From: an uncultured Eubacteriales bacterium
Lineage (GTDB): Bacteria > Bacillota > Clostridia > Oscillospirales > CAG-272
Assembly (NCBI GenBank): GCA_934402395.1
Contig: CAKRTQ010000012.1
Span: 1-64,000 of the forward strand
Direction: 5' to 3'
Length of the DNA stretch: 64,000 bases
Within the stretch, counting starts at the first letter, position 1; the number at the start of each line of letters is the position of its first letter. A model generated the notes under the pieces. That model saw nothing but the letters and a program-made list of their open reading frames with translations, was not told the DNA's origin and searched no databases. The translations under genes and the position numbers were made by a program. This document shows positions 9,448 to 16,768 of this stretch, piece by piece.

Positions 9448-9603
9448 ATGAAAATAAAGACAAGAGAATCCCTGAGAACCATAAAAACCTTTGACCGGGC
9501 GAAAACGCTCGGTCAAAAGGTTAAAAATGGGGCAGGGGAGATAAAAGAGTATCGCTGTATATGCCGTCAAGATGAATCGGACAGAAGATGTCGTGACCTT
9601 TGA
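9448..9603 (+). pseudogene. 5' stub of the transfer gene that normally follows virB4
   Basis: An ATG after AGAAGAA opens a reading frame for MKIKTRESLRTIKTFDRAKT, which I recognise as the opening of the CD1108/CHAP-type gene that follows virB4 in Tn1549-like elements. After about 32 codons the frame runs into unrelated sequence and stops at 9603. The normal protein has several hundred residues and usually carries a cell-wall hydrolase domain. The junction lies near 9541-9550, where the 3' end of another gene begins in a different frame. This marks a deletion that removed most of the element's distal half. Confidence 0.6.
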
Positions 9604-9736
9604 CGAAGCGAAAGCTGAGGTTTTGAAAGAGGTTTATCGCAGTCTGAATCGTATGGACATTCACACGGAGCAAATCACGGTGAAAGAAACGCACCTTGAA
9701 ACACAGGAAGGCGGAAGCGTTGTTCCGGTTGAGTAG
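9545..9736 (+). pseudogene. 3' end of a lost conjugative-element gene
   Basis: In a frame different from the preceding stub, codons from 9545 read IAVYAVKMNRTEDVVTFDEA and continue without interruption to a TAG at 9736, with no start codon of its own. It is followed by a GGAGG ribosome site. Composition and context suggest the surviving C-terminal end of another transfer-element gene, joined to the CD1108-like stub by deletion. I cannot name the parent gene. Confidence 0.45.
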
Positions 9737-9742
9737 GAGGTT

Positions 9743-9889
9743 TTGAAAATCTATTTGTATATTGACACAGTTCCTTTAACCGCTGAAGAAGCGGCGAACC
9801 TCTACGACTTTGATACGAAGCAAAGGGAACAGCTTGGAGAATTGCTTTCCGATAAGAATAAAGAGATGTGGGGTAGTATGCTGTCATAG
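9743..9889 (+). CDS. Small hypothetical protein, element remnant
   Basis: A 48-codon frame starting with TTG (9743, or TTG 9755, which is better spaced from GGAGG at 9736-9740) encodes KIYLYIDTVPLTAEEAANLY and ends at a TAG. Its ribosome site overlaps the stop of the preceding fragment, so it looks like the next gene in the original operon. No domain is recognised. Confidence 0.4.
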   Translation: MKIYLYIDTVPLTAEEAANLYDFDTKQREQLGELLSDKNKEMWGSMLS

Positions 9890-9930
9890 GTGTTAAGCAG
9901 TCCAAACTATGAAATGGATAATGCGATAAC

Positions 9931-9963
9931 AAAAAAGACGACTTTTGAGGTCGCCCTTTTTTT
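9931..9963 (+). terminator. Terminator at the end of the element remnant
   Basis: AAAAAAGACGAC pairs with GTCGCCCTTTTTT around a TTTTGAG loop, with one mismatch. It separates the conjugative remnant from the RHS region and is nearly symmetric, so it may also act on the opposite strand. Confidence 0.6.
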
Positions 9964-10000
9964 GAATATAGAATTTGAATTATAGAAAGGTTAAAATGTA

Positions 10001-10471
10001 TCAGGCTATATTGCCGTATATGTTACAGCCGATTGAAACATCTATATCATATGTATTGGTTGTTATGAAAAGAACTTTCCTCTTATATACAGCAGTACCA
10101 TACGCTATATTGTCTGAATAGCTGTTTTCATGAGCGGACAATGACCAAGACTTTTCATAAATAACAGACGAGTAAGTGGAGTTTGTGCAAACAGCAGATA
10201 CCCCTTCATTTACTTTAAAGGTTCCTGTTAATGTGTATGTCCATTGCAGATTATCTTTAGAGTCATAAAGATTGACTATTTTTTCGCCCAACTTTGTATA
10301 GGTCGTGGACTTTGTGGATTTTGTGGATTTTGTAATTGGAGACTGCCTAATTACGGTTACCATATAGCTGCCATCTTCAAAATGTACCGTAGTGGAACTG
10401 GTTTTATAAGTTTCTACTGAAATGTGTTCAGGACTTTCGGCACATATTGTGTTAAGCGGAGCAAAAGTCAA
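10001..10471 (-). pseudogene. Secreted protein truncated at its N-terminus
   Basis: The minus-strand frame (156 residues) begins TFAPLNTICAESPEHISVETY, which looks like the last residues of a signal peptide (cleavage after ICA) and the start of a mature secreted domain. The basic and hydrophobic first half of the signal is missing. The coding sequence stops being plausible at about 10469, exactly where RHS coding sequence begins on the other strand. A short lysine-serine-threonine tandem repeat (KST three times, from a 9-base DNA repeat near 10306-10332) lies in the middle. The mature domain is rich in beta-strand-forming residues. Function unknown. Confidence 0.5.
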
Positions 10472-12634
10472 TCATATGTGTATAACACAAACAACGGAAA
10501 ACTTGACATACTGACGTACGGAAACGGTCACAAATGTAAATACATTTATGATGAACTTGACAGAATAAAAGAAATACAGTATAATACAAGTAGCACTTCG
10601 ACCTCATTTACAACTGCATATACATATGAATATGATGCAAATGGGAATGTAAGCAAAATAACCGACATGCTGAGCAGTCAGGTGACGGTTTTTTGGTACG
10701 ACAGTAAGGGAAAGCTACGCAATTACTACGTCAACAAACGTAGCGATGAGAATGACCAGTCCGCGCTGTATTTTTACTATGACAACGAGGGCAGACCGGT
10801 AAAGCGCGAGTATTACAGAGATTACAATGCGTCCGGAGTGACGAATGCAATTGCGGAAACCGGTATCGTATATAATGATGACGGCTCGGTCGCGAGTATA
10901 GGCACCGAAGTGCAGGGTATGATCGTTTCGGCTGAATATTCATACGACGATCTTTGGCGTACATCCGCAACTGTGTGGAAGATAGGCTCCTACGATGCCA
11001 ATCCCCCTGCAACGATCACGCAAAGCTACACCTACTCAAACTATGAGTATGAGTATGATGGGGATGAAGAGAGCGAGATCTGCGATACTCCGCTCATACA
11101 CTCGGTAACCACATCAAAGCCCGACGGCAGCGAAACACTTTATTATACCTACGACGAACGCGGGAACATAATGTTGATCCGCCGCGGGGTGAACGATATA
11201 GTGTGCCGTTATGCATACGATTCTCTCGGACAGCTCATCCGCGAAGACAACAGCGTACTTGGCAAAACGTACGTATGGACATATGATAAAGCGGGCAATA
11301 TTCGCAGTCGTGAGACATATGCGTATACTACCGGTAATCTCGATTCGGTCCAGAATACGGTAATATACGGTTATGATACCGGCAGCTGGGGCGATCTTCT
11401 CATATCGTTCAACGGTCAGAGCATAGCATATGACGGCATAGGCAACCCCGGGACATGGAACGGCAGCGCCCTTACATGGCAGGGCAGACGTCTCATGTCT
11501 TACGGTTCGAATACTTATACCTATAATGCAGACGGTATAAGAACGAGCAAGACCGTAAACGGGGTAGAGCATATATATCATCTCTCCGGAACGCAGATTC
11601 TCAGTGAAGAGTGGACAGAGGGCAGTGTTCAGCACATACTGATATATGTCTACGATGCCTCGGGACAGCCGATAGGGATGTCGCACTATGAAAACGGTGA
11701 GCAGCGCGGGACATATGTCTTTGTGAAGAATATTCAGGGCGATATCACCGGCATATATGACGATGAAGGCACTTGCCTCGTCACGTATACATACGATGCC
11801 TGGGGCAATGTTACCGTATCGTATTCTAACGGCGGTGCCTCAACTGCGGCAAAATATAACCCGTTCCGTTACAGAGGTTATTACTACGATAACGAGACCA
11901 GCCTCTATTACCTTAACAGCAGATATTACGATCCCAATGTAGGCAGATTCCTTAATGCGGATGGTTCTGTAAACGCCAACGGCGACCTTATCGGATTCAA
12001 TATGTTCGCTTATTGCGGAAATAATCCGGTGATGTGGCGTGACCCGTCCGGTACGTATTGTGTTAGACTAGCTGACGACATGACGATGAGTCTGATCAAC
12101 TTGTCGTTTGCGCTTGCTTGCATTGGAACCGGTTATTTGGCATGGACCAGTGCGACCGGAAAATTATCTCGTTCTTCGACCAGTTTCCCGATTGCTGATA
12201 TTGATGTAATAGATGTAGTCAAGCCTGTTTGGCGTAGTAAAAATAGGGAAGTTGCCATAGCTGATGAGGCGGAGAAGGTCGCAACCGATGTTTCGACTGC
12301 TCAACATGGGAAATATTACGGAGCACATGCATTGGACAAAAATAGTGCCCTAATACCATTAACATCGCCAATGACGCTCGAAGAGGCTATTGCTTGGATA
12401 GATACGGTGTGTATTATGAGAGGTTATGGCGACGTAAGCATGGATAGTACTCATATATGGGGTGTATATACTGTTAATCAGTCTGATGCGCGGATACTTG
12501 CGAGTGCTGTCGGGGCTGCTCCGTATGTCGATGGACCGCATAGTGCTGCTGGCTATATGCATTACCACATTAAAGGAAAAAAACTCAGGGGATTCAAGAG
12601 TTTTCATGTATGGTTTTCAATGAGGGGGATATAA
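10424..12634 (+). CDS. Truncated RHS/YD-repeat protein with toxin tip 1
   Basis: The open frame starts at 10424, but recognisable RHS sequence begins at about 10469 (SYVYNTNNGKLDILTYGNG), so the first codons are antisense to the neighbouring gene and the true N-terminus is lost. YD repeats run to the conserved RHS core end (RYRGYYYDNETSLYYLNSRYYDP, then FNMFAYCGNNPVM, around residues 480-545). A variable C-terminal tip of about 190 residues follows, with a hydrophobic start and a histidine-rich end (HYHIKGKK then FHVWF). Polymorphic RHS proteins deliver such tips as toxins. The toxin activity is unidentified. The stop codon overlaps the start of the likely immunity gene (TAATG). Confidence 0.8.
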   Translation: MFRTFGTYCVKRSKSQSYVYNTNNGKLDILTYGNGHKCKYIYDELDRIKEIQYNTSSTSTSFTTAYTYEYDANGNVSKITDMLSSQVTVFWYDSKGKLRNYYVNKRSDENDQSALYFYYDNEGRPVKREYYRDYNASGVTNAIAETGIVYNDDGSVASIGTEVQGMIVSAEYSYDDLWRTSATVWKIGSYDANPPATITQSYTYSNYEYEYDGDEESEICDTPLIHSVTTSKPDGSETLYYTYDERGNIMLIRRGVNDIVCRYAYDSLGQLIREDNSVLGKTYVWTYDKAGNIRSRETYAYTTGNLDSVQNTVIYGYDTGSWGDLLISFNGQSIAYDGIGNPGTWNGSALTWQGRRLMSYGSNTYTYNADGIRTSKTVNGVEHIYHLSGTQILSEEWTEGSVQHILIYVYDASGQPIGMSHYENGEQRGTYVFVKNIQGDITGIYDDEGTCLVTYTYDAWGNVTVSYSNGGASTAAKYNPFRYRGYYYDNETSLYYLNSRYYDPNVGRFLNADGSVNANGDLIGFNMFAYCGNNPVMWRDPSGTYCVRLADDMTMSLINLSFALACIGTGYLAWTSATGKLSRSSTSFPIADIDVIDVVKPVWRSKNREVAIADEAEKVATDVSTAQHGKYYGAHALDKNSALIPLTSPMTLEEAIAWIDTVCIMRGYGDVSMDSTHIWGVYTVNQSDARILASAVGAAPYVDGPHSAAGYMHYHIKGKKLRGFKSFHVWFSMRGI

Positions 12635-13173
12635 TGAAAGAATATTATTTTATAACTTACGACTATGTAGATGGTGCACATATTTATTACGATATAAAAG
12701 GTGACGATCTGCAAGAGCTTATAAACGTTTGCGTCAAATATTGTACTGTGCTCAGCTTAACATACTGGCCGGGGCAGGAAAGCGTACGTGAAAAATTTCG
12801 CAAGTATGAGCTTAGCGAAGAGGAATCGCGCCCGTTTGCCGCAGTTGCAACATGGCGGGCGTACAACGATGACTTTACAACAGTCAATATTTTTTACAGG
12901 ATATGCCCGGAGCTTATTGATGAATTTCTGAAAATGAGCGATGGTCGCTTAACCGGGTGGTGCAGGTTTGAAGATGAGAACTATCCTGAGGATCCGTCAT
13001 TTTTCCGTGAGGATGCAAGTGTATTTTTCAATCCGGTGGTTCATGAAGGACTTTACTTTCTTCATCCAAGAGACGATGAGGACGTAAGCAACATAGTTTG
13101 TCATCCGGGGTGGTGTGTCAACACACGTGGCAATAAGTTACTCACGATAGATTTCGATAAATTGAAACCATGA
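12634..13173 (+). CDS. Putative immunity protein for RHS tip 1
   Basis: The ATG at 12634 overlaps the RHS stop (TAATG) and is preceded by GAGGGGGAT. The 179-residue product is acidic and soluble, starting MKEYYFITYDYVDG, with many aromatic and acidic residues and no signal or membrane helix. Immediate coupling to a toxin tip is the hallmark of immunity genes, so the call is by position. I recognise no family. Confidence 0.65.
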   Translation: MKEYYFITYDYVDGAHIYYDIKGDDLQELINVCVKYCTVLSLTYWPGQESVREKFRKYELSEEESRPFAAVATWRAYNDDFTTVNIFYRICPELIDEFLKMSDGRLTGWCRFEDENYPEDPSFFREDASVFFNPVVHEGLYFLHPRDDEDVSNIVCHPGWCVNTRGNKLLTIDFDKLKP

Positions 13174-13196
13174 TCAGCAATATTGTTTGTGCTTGA

Positions 13197-13292
13197 ACAA
13201 GCAAAACCGTAAATGGAGTGAAGCAAATGTATCACCTCATAGGTACACGTATACCTGAAAAGGGCGAACCGTTGGTGGTTATAAGACTCTAA
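13197..13292 (+). pseudogene. Short RHS core remnant
   Basis: Codons 13197-13289 read TSKTVNGVKQMYHLIGTRIP, matching the core segment TSKTVNGVEHIYHLSGTQIL in the neighbouring RHS genes. They then diverge and reach a TAA. No start codon or ribosome site is present. It is a small leftover of another RHS copy between tip cassettes 1 and 2. Confidence 0.7.
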
Positions 13293-13304
13293 CTTTCATT
13301 CCCC

Positions 13305-13331
13305 CCCCGCCGTGCCGACGGCACGGCGGGG
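13305..13331 (+). repeat. GC-rich hairpin at RHS cassette 2 junction
   Basis: CCCCGCCGTGCC, a GAC loop and GGCACGGCGGGG form a perfect 12-base-pair palindrome, preceded by a run of C. A similar palindrome with the same GTGCC/GGCAC heart and a similar following sequence (GATGGACAAGG against GATGGGCAGGG) stands before cassette 3 at 15113-15145. Confidence 0.75.
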
Positions 13332-14610
13332 ATGGACAAGGCATCACAACATCGGTTCGGTACAGAATATGGTAATATACGGTTACGATACCGGTAACTG
13401 GGGCGATCTTCTCATATCGTTCAACGGTCAGAGCATAGCATATGACGGCATAGGCAACCCCGGGACATGGAACGGAAGCGCCCTTACATGGCAGGGCAGA
13501 CGGCTCATGTCGTACGGCTCTAATACTTATACCTACAATGCCGACGGTATAAGAACGAGCAAGACCGTAAACGGAGTAGAGCATATATATCACCTTTCGG
13601 GAACGCAGATACTTGACGAGGAATGGACCGAAGGAAACATCCACCATCTCATGGTGTATGTTTACGATGCATCCGGTCAGCCGATAGGTATAAGTCATTA
13701 TACATACAACGGAACGCTCGTATCTGAAAATGACTATCTGCTCGTTTCCAACATCCAGGGCGACATAATCGGTATCTACGACTCCACCAGGACCCGCGTT
13801 GTAACGTATGTCTATGATGCATGGGGGCGTATACTCTCTACCACCGGGACCGGCGCTAATACCATCGGCGTATATAACCCGTTCAGATATCGTGGTTACT
13901 ACTACGATACCGAAACCAGCCTCTACTACCTCAACAGCAGATACTACGATCCCAACGTAGGCAGATTCCTTAATGCAGACGACTACATAAACGCCAACGG
14001 CGACCTTATCGGATTCAATATGTTCGCTTATTGCGGCAATAATCCGGTGATGCTTACTGATTATTATGGATACAGCGCTTATAAGTGCGGTCACAATAAC
14101 AATCCGGATAAATGCAGATATTGCAAGAAAGAGCGCGAAATTGCTCAAATGGCGGGAGTCCGGTATTCGCAGAGTAGAATTCAAGAAGATGCCCAAGTTG
14201 ATGATGATACACCTATAAACTATAATGGTGCATATTCACAAGCTCAAACTATAACATCATTGACAACTAACGCTTTTGCATTATTGCTTACGGTAACATC
14301 TCAAGGTGTTGATACTATAGCATCTATGTATGTGACCGGGTTTGGATATCTTGTAACAGCACCAATAAATATAGTGCAAACATGGAACAATCCGAATTTA
14401 GGTACCAAAGGAAAGGTGCTGCTAACTACATATGATGTGATGGTTGCTGCGAGCGGTGTTGGCATGGTATTCGGTATGGCGAACTGGTGGAATGTTACAG
14501 GTTGGGCGGCGTTGGGGATTTCTGTTGTTTATACAGTAGTCACGTATGCTGTCGAGTATAAATTACAAGAGTATTTAGAGAGAAGGTACTACAATGAATA
14601 CGCACGATAA
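13312..14610 (+). CDS. Orphan RHS C-terminal cassette with toxin tip 2
   Basis: Only the last part of the RHS core is present, from about 13352 (GSVQNMVIYGYDTG) to the FNMFAYCGNNPVM end. It is almost identical in DNA to the first copy (compare 11360-12030 with 13370-14050). The variable tip of about 180 residues starts with a possible zinc-binding stretch (KCGHNNNPDKCRYC) and ends with strongly hydrophobic segments (about residues 300-420). It may therefore act on membranes. No start codon with a good ribosome site or secretion region is visible, so this is a silent tip that could be recombined onto a full-length RHS gene. The start given is simply the first ATG. Confidence 0.7.
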   Translation: MPTARRGWTRHHNIGSVQNMVIYGYDTGNWGDLLISFNGQSIAYDGIGNPGTWNGSALTWQGRRLMSYGSNTYTYNADGIRTSKTVNGVEHIYHLSGTQILDEEWTEGNIHHLMVYVYDASGQPIGISHYTYNGTLVSENDYLLVSNIQGDIIGIYDSTRTRVVTYVYDAWGRILSTTGTGANTIGVYNPFRYRGYYYDTETSLYYLNSRYYDPNVGRFLNADDYINANGDLIGFNMFAYCGNNPVMLTDYYGYSAYKCGHNNNPDKCRYCKKEREIAQMAGVRYSQSRIQEDAQVDDDTPINYNGAYSQAQTITSLTTNAFALLLTVTSQGVDTIASMYVTGFGYLVTAPINIVQTWNNPNLGTKGKVLLTTYDVMVAASGVGMVFGMANWWNVTGWAALGISVVYTVVTYAVEYKLQEYLERRYYNEYAR

Positions 14611-14923
14611 GACTGTGGGCTTTTTTGACAAAGTATCACACATTATTGCATATTCATACATAGCACATTTTGTATGTGGACTTTTGGCATACGATGGACG
14701 AAATTGGTGGACTGAATATAGTGTTACTTGGTATCGTGGCGCGATCAACTTCTTTCTATCATCGTTTGCGATAGCAATCAATAGCATTTTGGTGTGCATT
14801 TTCATGAAAAAAGCAGCACCGCCTGTGAAATCCCCCAAAATCATAGTCAACTGGGTCGTTGCAGTTGTACCAATTGTTCTTGCATGGCTGTCGATAATAC
14901 TTGATTTGGTGCTTATACAGTAG
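14594..14923 (+). CDS. Putative membrane immunity protein for RHS tip 2
   Basis: It overlaps the end of cassette 2 by 17 bases, with AGAGAAGG before the ATG. The 109-residue protein has three hydrophobic helices (about 18-33, 50-70 and 85-108). A membrane immunity protein paired with a hydrophobic toxin tip is a common arrangement in polymorphic toxin systems. Identification is by position and topology only. Confidence 0.6.
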   Translation: MNTHDKTVGFFDKVSHIIAYSYIAHFVCGLLAYDGRNWWTEYSVTWYRGAINFFLSSFAIAINSILVCIFMKKAAPPVKSPKIIVNWVVAVVPIVLAWLSIILDLVLIQ

Positions 14924-15112
14924 TTATACATCAGATAAGTAGCAGTATTCATTATGACTTATATGATATTGAATGGTATGGTTGCGAAAATGGCGGGGTC
15001 TGTAGAAATAACATATGTTTACCCCAATGCAATCAAAGGTCGATGCAACATTCCGTTTTTATGATATGCGATTAAAAAGCAATACCTTCTCTTTCCCTAA
15101 AAGAGGTTTGCT

Positions 15113-15145
15113 CCCCGTAGCTGTGCCAATGGCACGGCTACGGGG
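15113..15145 (+). repeat. GC-rich hairpin at RHS cassette 3 junction
   Basis: CCCCGTAGCTGTGCC, an AAT loop and GGCACGGCTACGGGG form a 15-base-pair palindrome with one G-T pair. It mirrors the hairpin at 13305 in layout and position just before an RHS fragment. The stretch 14924-15112 upstream shows no gene. Confidence 0.75.
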
Positions 15146-15158
15146 ATTGGGGATGGGC

Positions 15159-16201
15159 AGGGTGTCGCATACGTCAGCGCAGGATCGGTAGAATATGACC
15201 GTATCAGCAGTGTAACGAATGCGCTTGTACGTAAGGACACATCTCTAATACTTATACCTACAATGCCGACGGTATAAGAACGAGCAAGACTGTCTATGGT
15301 GTCAAACACATATATCATCTCTCCGGAACGCAGATACTCAGTGAAGAGTGGACGGAGGACAGAGTTCAGCACATACTGATATTTGTCTATGACGATTCGG
15401 GACAGCCGATAGGAATGTCGCACTTTGAAGATGAAGTCAAAAACGGTGACTACCTGTTTGCGAAGAACGTCCAGGGTGATATTACCGCTGTTTATGATGC
15501 AAATGGTACATGCCTTGTAACGTATACCTACGATGCGTTGGGCAACACCAGAGTGAGGTACTCAAACGGCGGTGCCTCAACTGCGGCAAGATATAACCCG
15601 TTCAGATATCGCGGTTACTATTACGATACCGAAACGAGCCTTTACTACCTCAACAGCAGGTATTATGATCCTGCAGTCGGCAGATTCCTTAATGCGGATG
15701 GTTCTGTAAACGCCAACGGCGACCTTATCGGATTCAATATGTTCGCGTATTGCGGAAACAACCCTGTAAACAGAGTTGACCGCACGGGACAATTTTGGAG
15801 TGAAATTTGGGAGTTTGCCAAAATAGCCGTTGCCGAAATTGGAAAAGCCATGGAAGTTATGTCTCCCGCTTACGCTGGGTGTGGTGGAGTAGCTGTAGCT
15901 GATGGGCCTCTTCCTTTCGGAGATATTATTGCAGCAGCAGTCATAGTATTGTTAACCGCAGGTGCTATAGGATATGGAATTTATCAAGCAGTACAGGCTC
16001 CAGCTATTTCTGTTCCAAAAGTTGAAGAAAAAGATGAAGCAATACCTGCACCTCCGCCTACTCCAACAGTAATTTATAGATATAGCGGAACGTATGATTT
16101 TAATTGCCGCCTCGACATCTGACAAGTATAATGACAAGTTCTTTATGTTAGCTAAAGGAATGCTTACTGTTCAGCAGTTTATTGAACAGGAGAATGCGTA
16201 A
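15159..16201 (+). pseudogene. Broken RHS cassette with toxin tip 3
   Basis: Two frames must be joined. Codons from about 15159 read QGVAYVSAGSVEYDRISSVTNALVRKDT. Then, in another frame from 15235, SNTYTYNADGIRTSKTV continues through the RHS core to FNMFAYCGNNPVN. So a piece of core was deleted at the joint. The tip holds one clear membrane helix (residues near IAAAVIVLLTAGAIGYGIY) and a YRYSGT motif. The frame then shifts: reading +1 after about 16095 gives SDKYNDKFFMLAKGMLTVQQF and a natural stop at 16201. No immunity gene follows. Three defects make this a decayed cassette. Confidence 0.75.
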
Positions 16202-16224
16202 TTAGGGCAAAAATAAACACAGCA

Positions 16225-16276
16225 GGGAGAGTGCTCCGGATGGCATACGCTATTCTGAACGCTCTCCCGATTTTTT
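16225..16276 (+). terminator. Terminator ending the RHS region
   Basis: GGGAGAGTG (16225-16233) pairs with CGCTCTCCC (16260-16268), followed by GATTTTTT. The loop is long (26 bases). It separates the RHS array from the rtcB region. Confidence 0.65.
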
Positions 16277-16402
16277 GATTTCAACGTTCCAAATCTAAAA
16301 AATGAATTTAACGGTAGGCGTTACATTTAAATGATAAGATGGTGGGTGCCGTTAGGGGACAAACCGCGGGATACTGAAATTCGTTTTTCAATGTTTTGCT
16401 GT

Positions 16403-16650
16403 GTGAAAAAAGTATTGGAGGTAACGCGGTCTGCGCAGACGAACAGAAAATAATCAAAAGTCAAAAATCCTGATGTTCGGTGCGAAAAGACGAGCTCCAA
16501 AGCGTTTTTGAGTATGACAGCGCTGCGGAAGGAACAAAAATCTAAAAAAGCAAGTTCCTGTGCGAAAAGACGGGGGTCTGAGCGTTTTTCAATATGACAG
16601 CACCGGGAGGAGCAAAAGCCAAAACTAAAGGTTGGTGCAAAAAGAAACCA
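16403..16650 (+). repeat. Degenerate tandem repeat of about 80 bases upstream of rtcB
   Basis: The word TGCGAAAAGACG occurs at 16481 and again 80 bases later at 16561, each followed by AGCGTTTTT and TATGACAGC at the same offsets. Weaker copies start at 16403 (TGTGAAAAAAGT) and 16636 (TGCAAAAAGA). Three to four units lie directly before the rtcB promoter. The rest of 16277-16650 holds no gene. Confidence 0.7.
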
Positions 16651-16657
16651 CGTATTG

Positions 16658-16666
16658 TGATATAAT
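16658..16666 (+). promoter_or_regulatory. Extended -10 promoter of rtcB
   Basis: TGATATAAT is a perfect extended -10 element (TGn plus TATAAT at 16661-16666). No good -35 hexamer is found at 17 bases, as is usual for extended -10 promoters. The expected RNA start is near 16672, giving a leader of about 97 bases. Confidence 0.7.
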
Positions 16667-16671
16667 ACGAT

Positions 16672-16768
16672 CTGACAGACGGGACCTGCCGAAGGCGGGA
16701 CACCGACTTCGATTTTACGGGTTCAATTCCCGGCGATGCCTTGCTATCAGAATGAAAGGAGCGGCACA
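16672..16768 (+). promoter_or_regulatory. Structured rtcB leader with a tRNA-type T-arm
   Basis: The leader starts with a stable hairpin (CCTGCC, GAA, GGCGGG; 16685-16699). At 16718-16732 it carries a tRNA T-arm: stem CGGG/CCCG around the loop TTCAATT, fitting the GGTTCRANYCC consensus at every position. A small GGC-GAT-GCC hairpin (16732-16740) follows. Then GCC, GCT and AGC, GGC can pair across 16738-16764, covering part of the ribosome site AAAGGAG. There is no matching D-arm, so this is not a tRNA gene. A regulatory or substrate-mimic role is inference. Confidence 0.55.

Noticed and set aside
13345..14050. Recent RHS duplication as an insertion sequence
   Set aside because: No transposase and no terminal inverted repeats are present; the repeated DNA is RHS core coding sequence.
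16718..16740. Integration site (att) at a tRNA 3' end
   Set aside because: No integrase gene and no second copy of this sequence are visible in the window, so the idea remains possible but unsupported.
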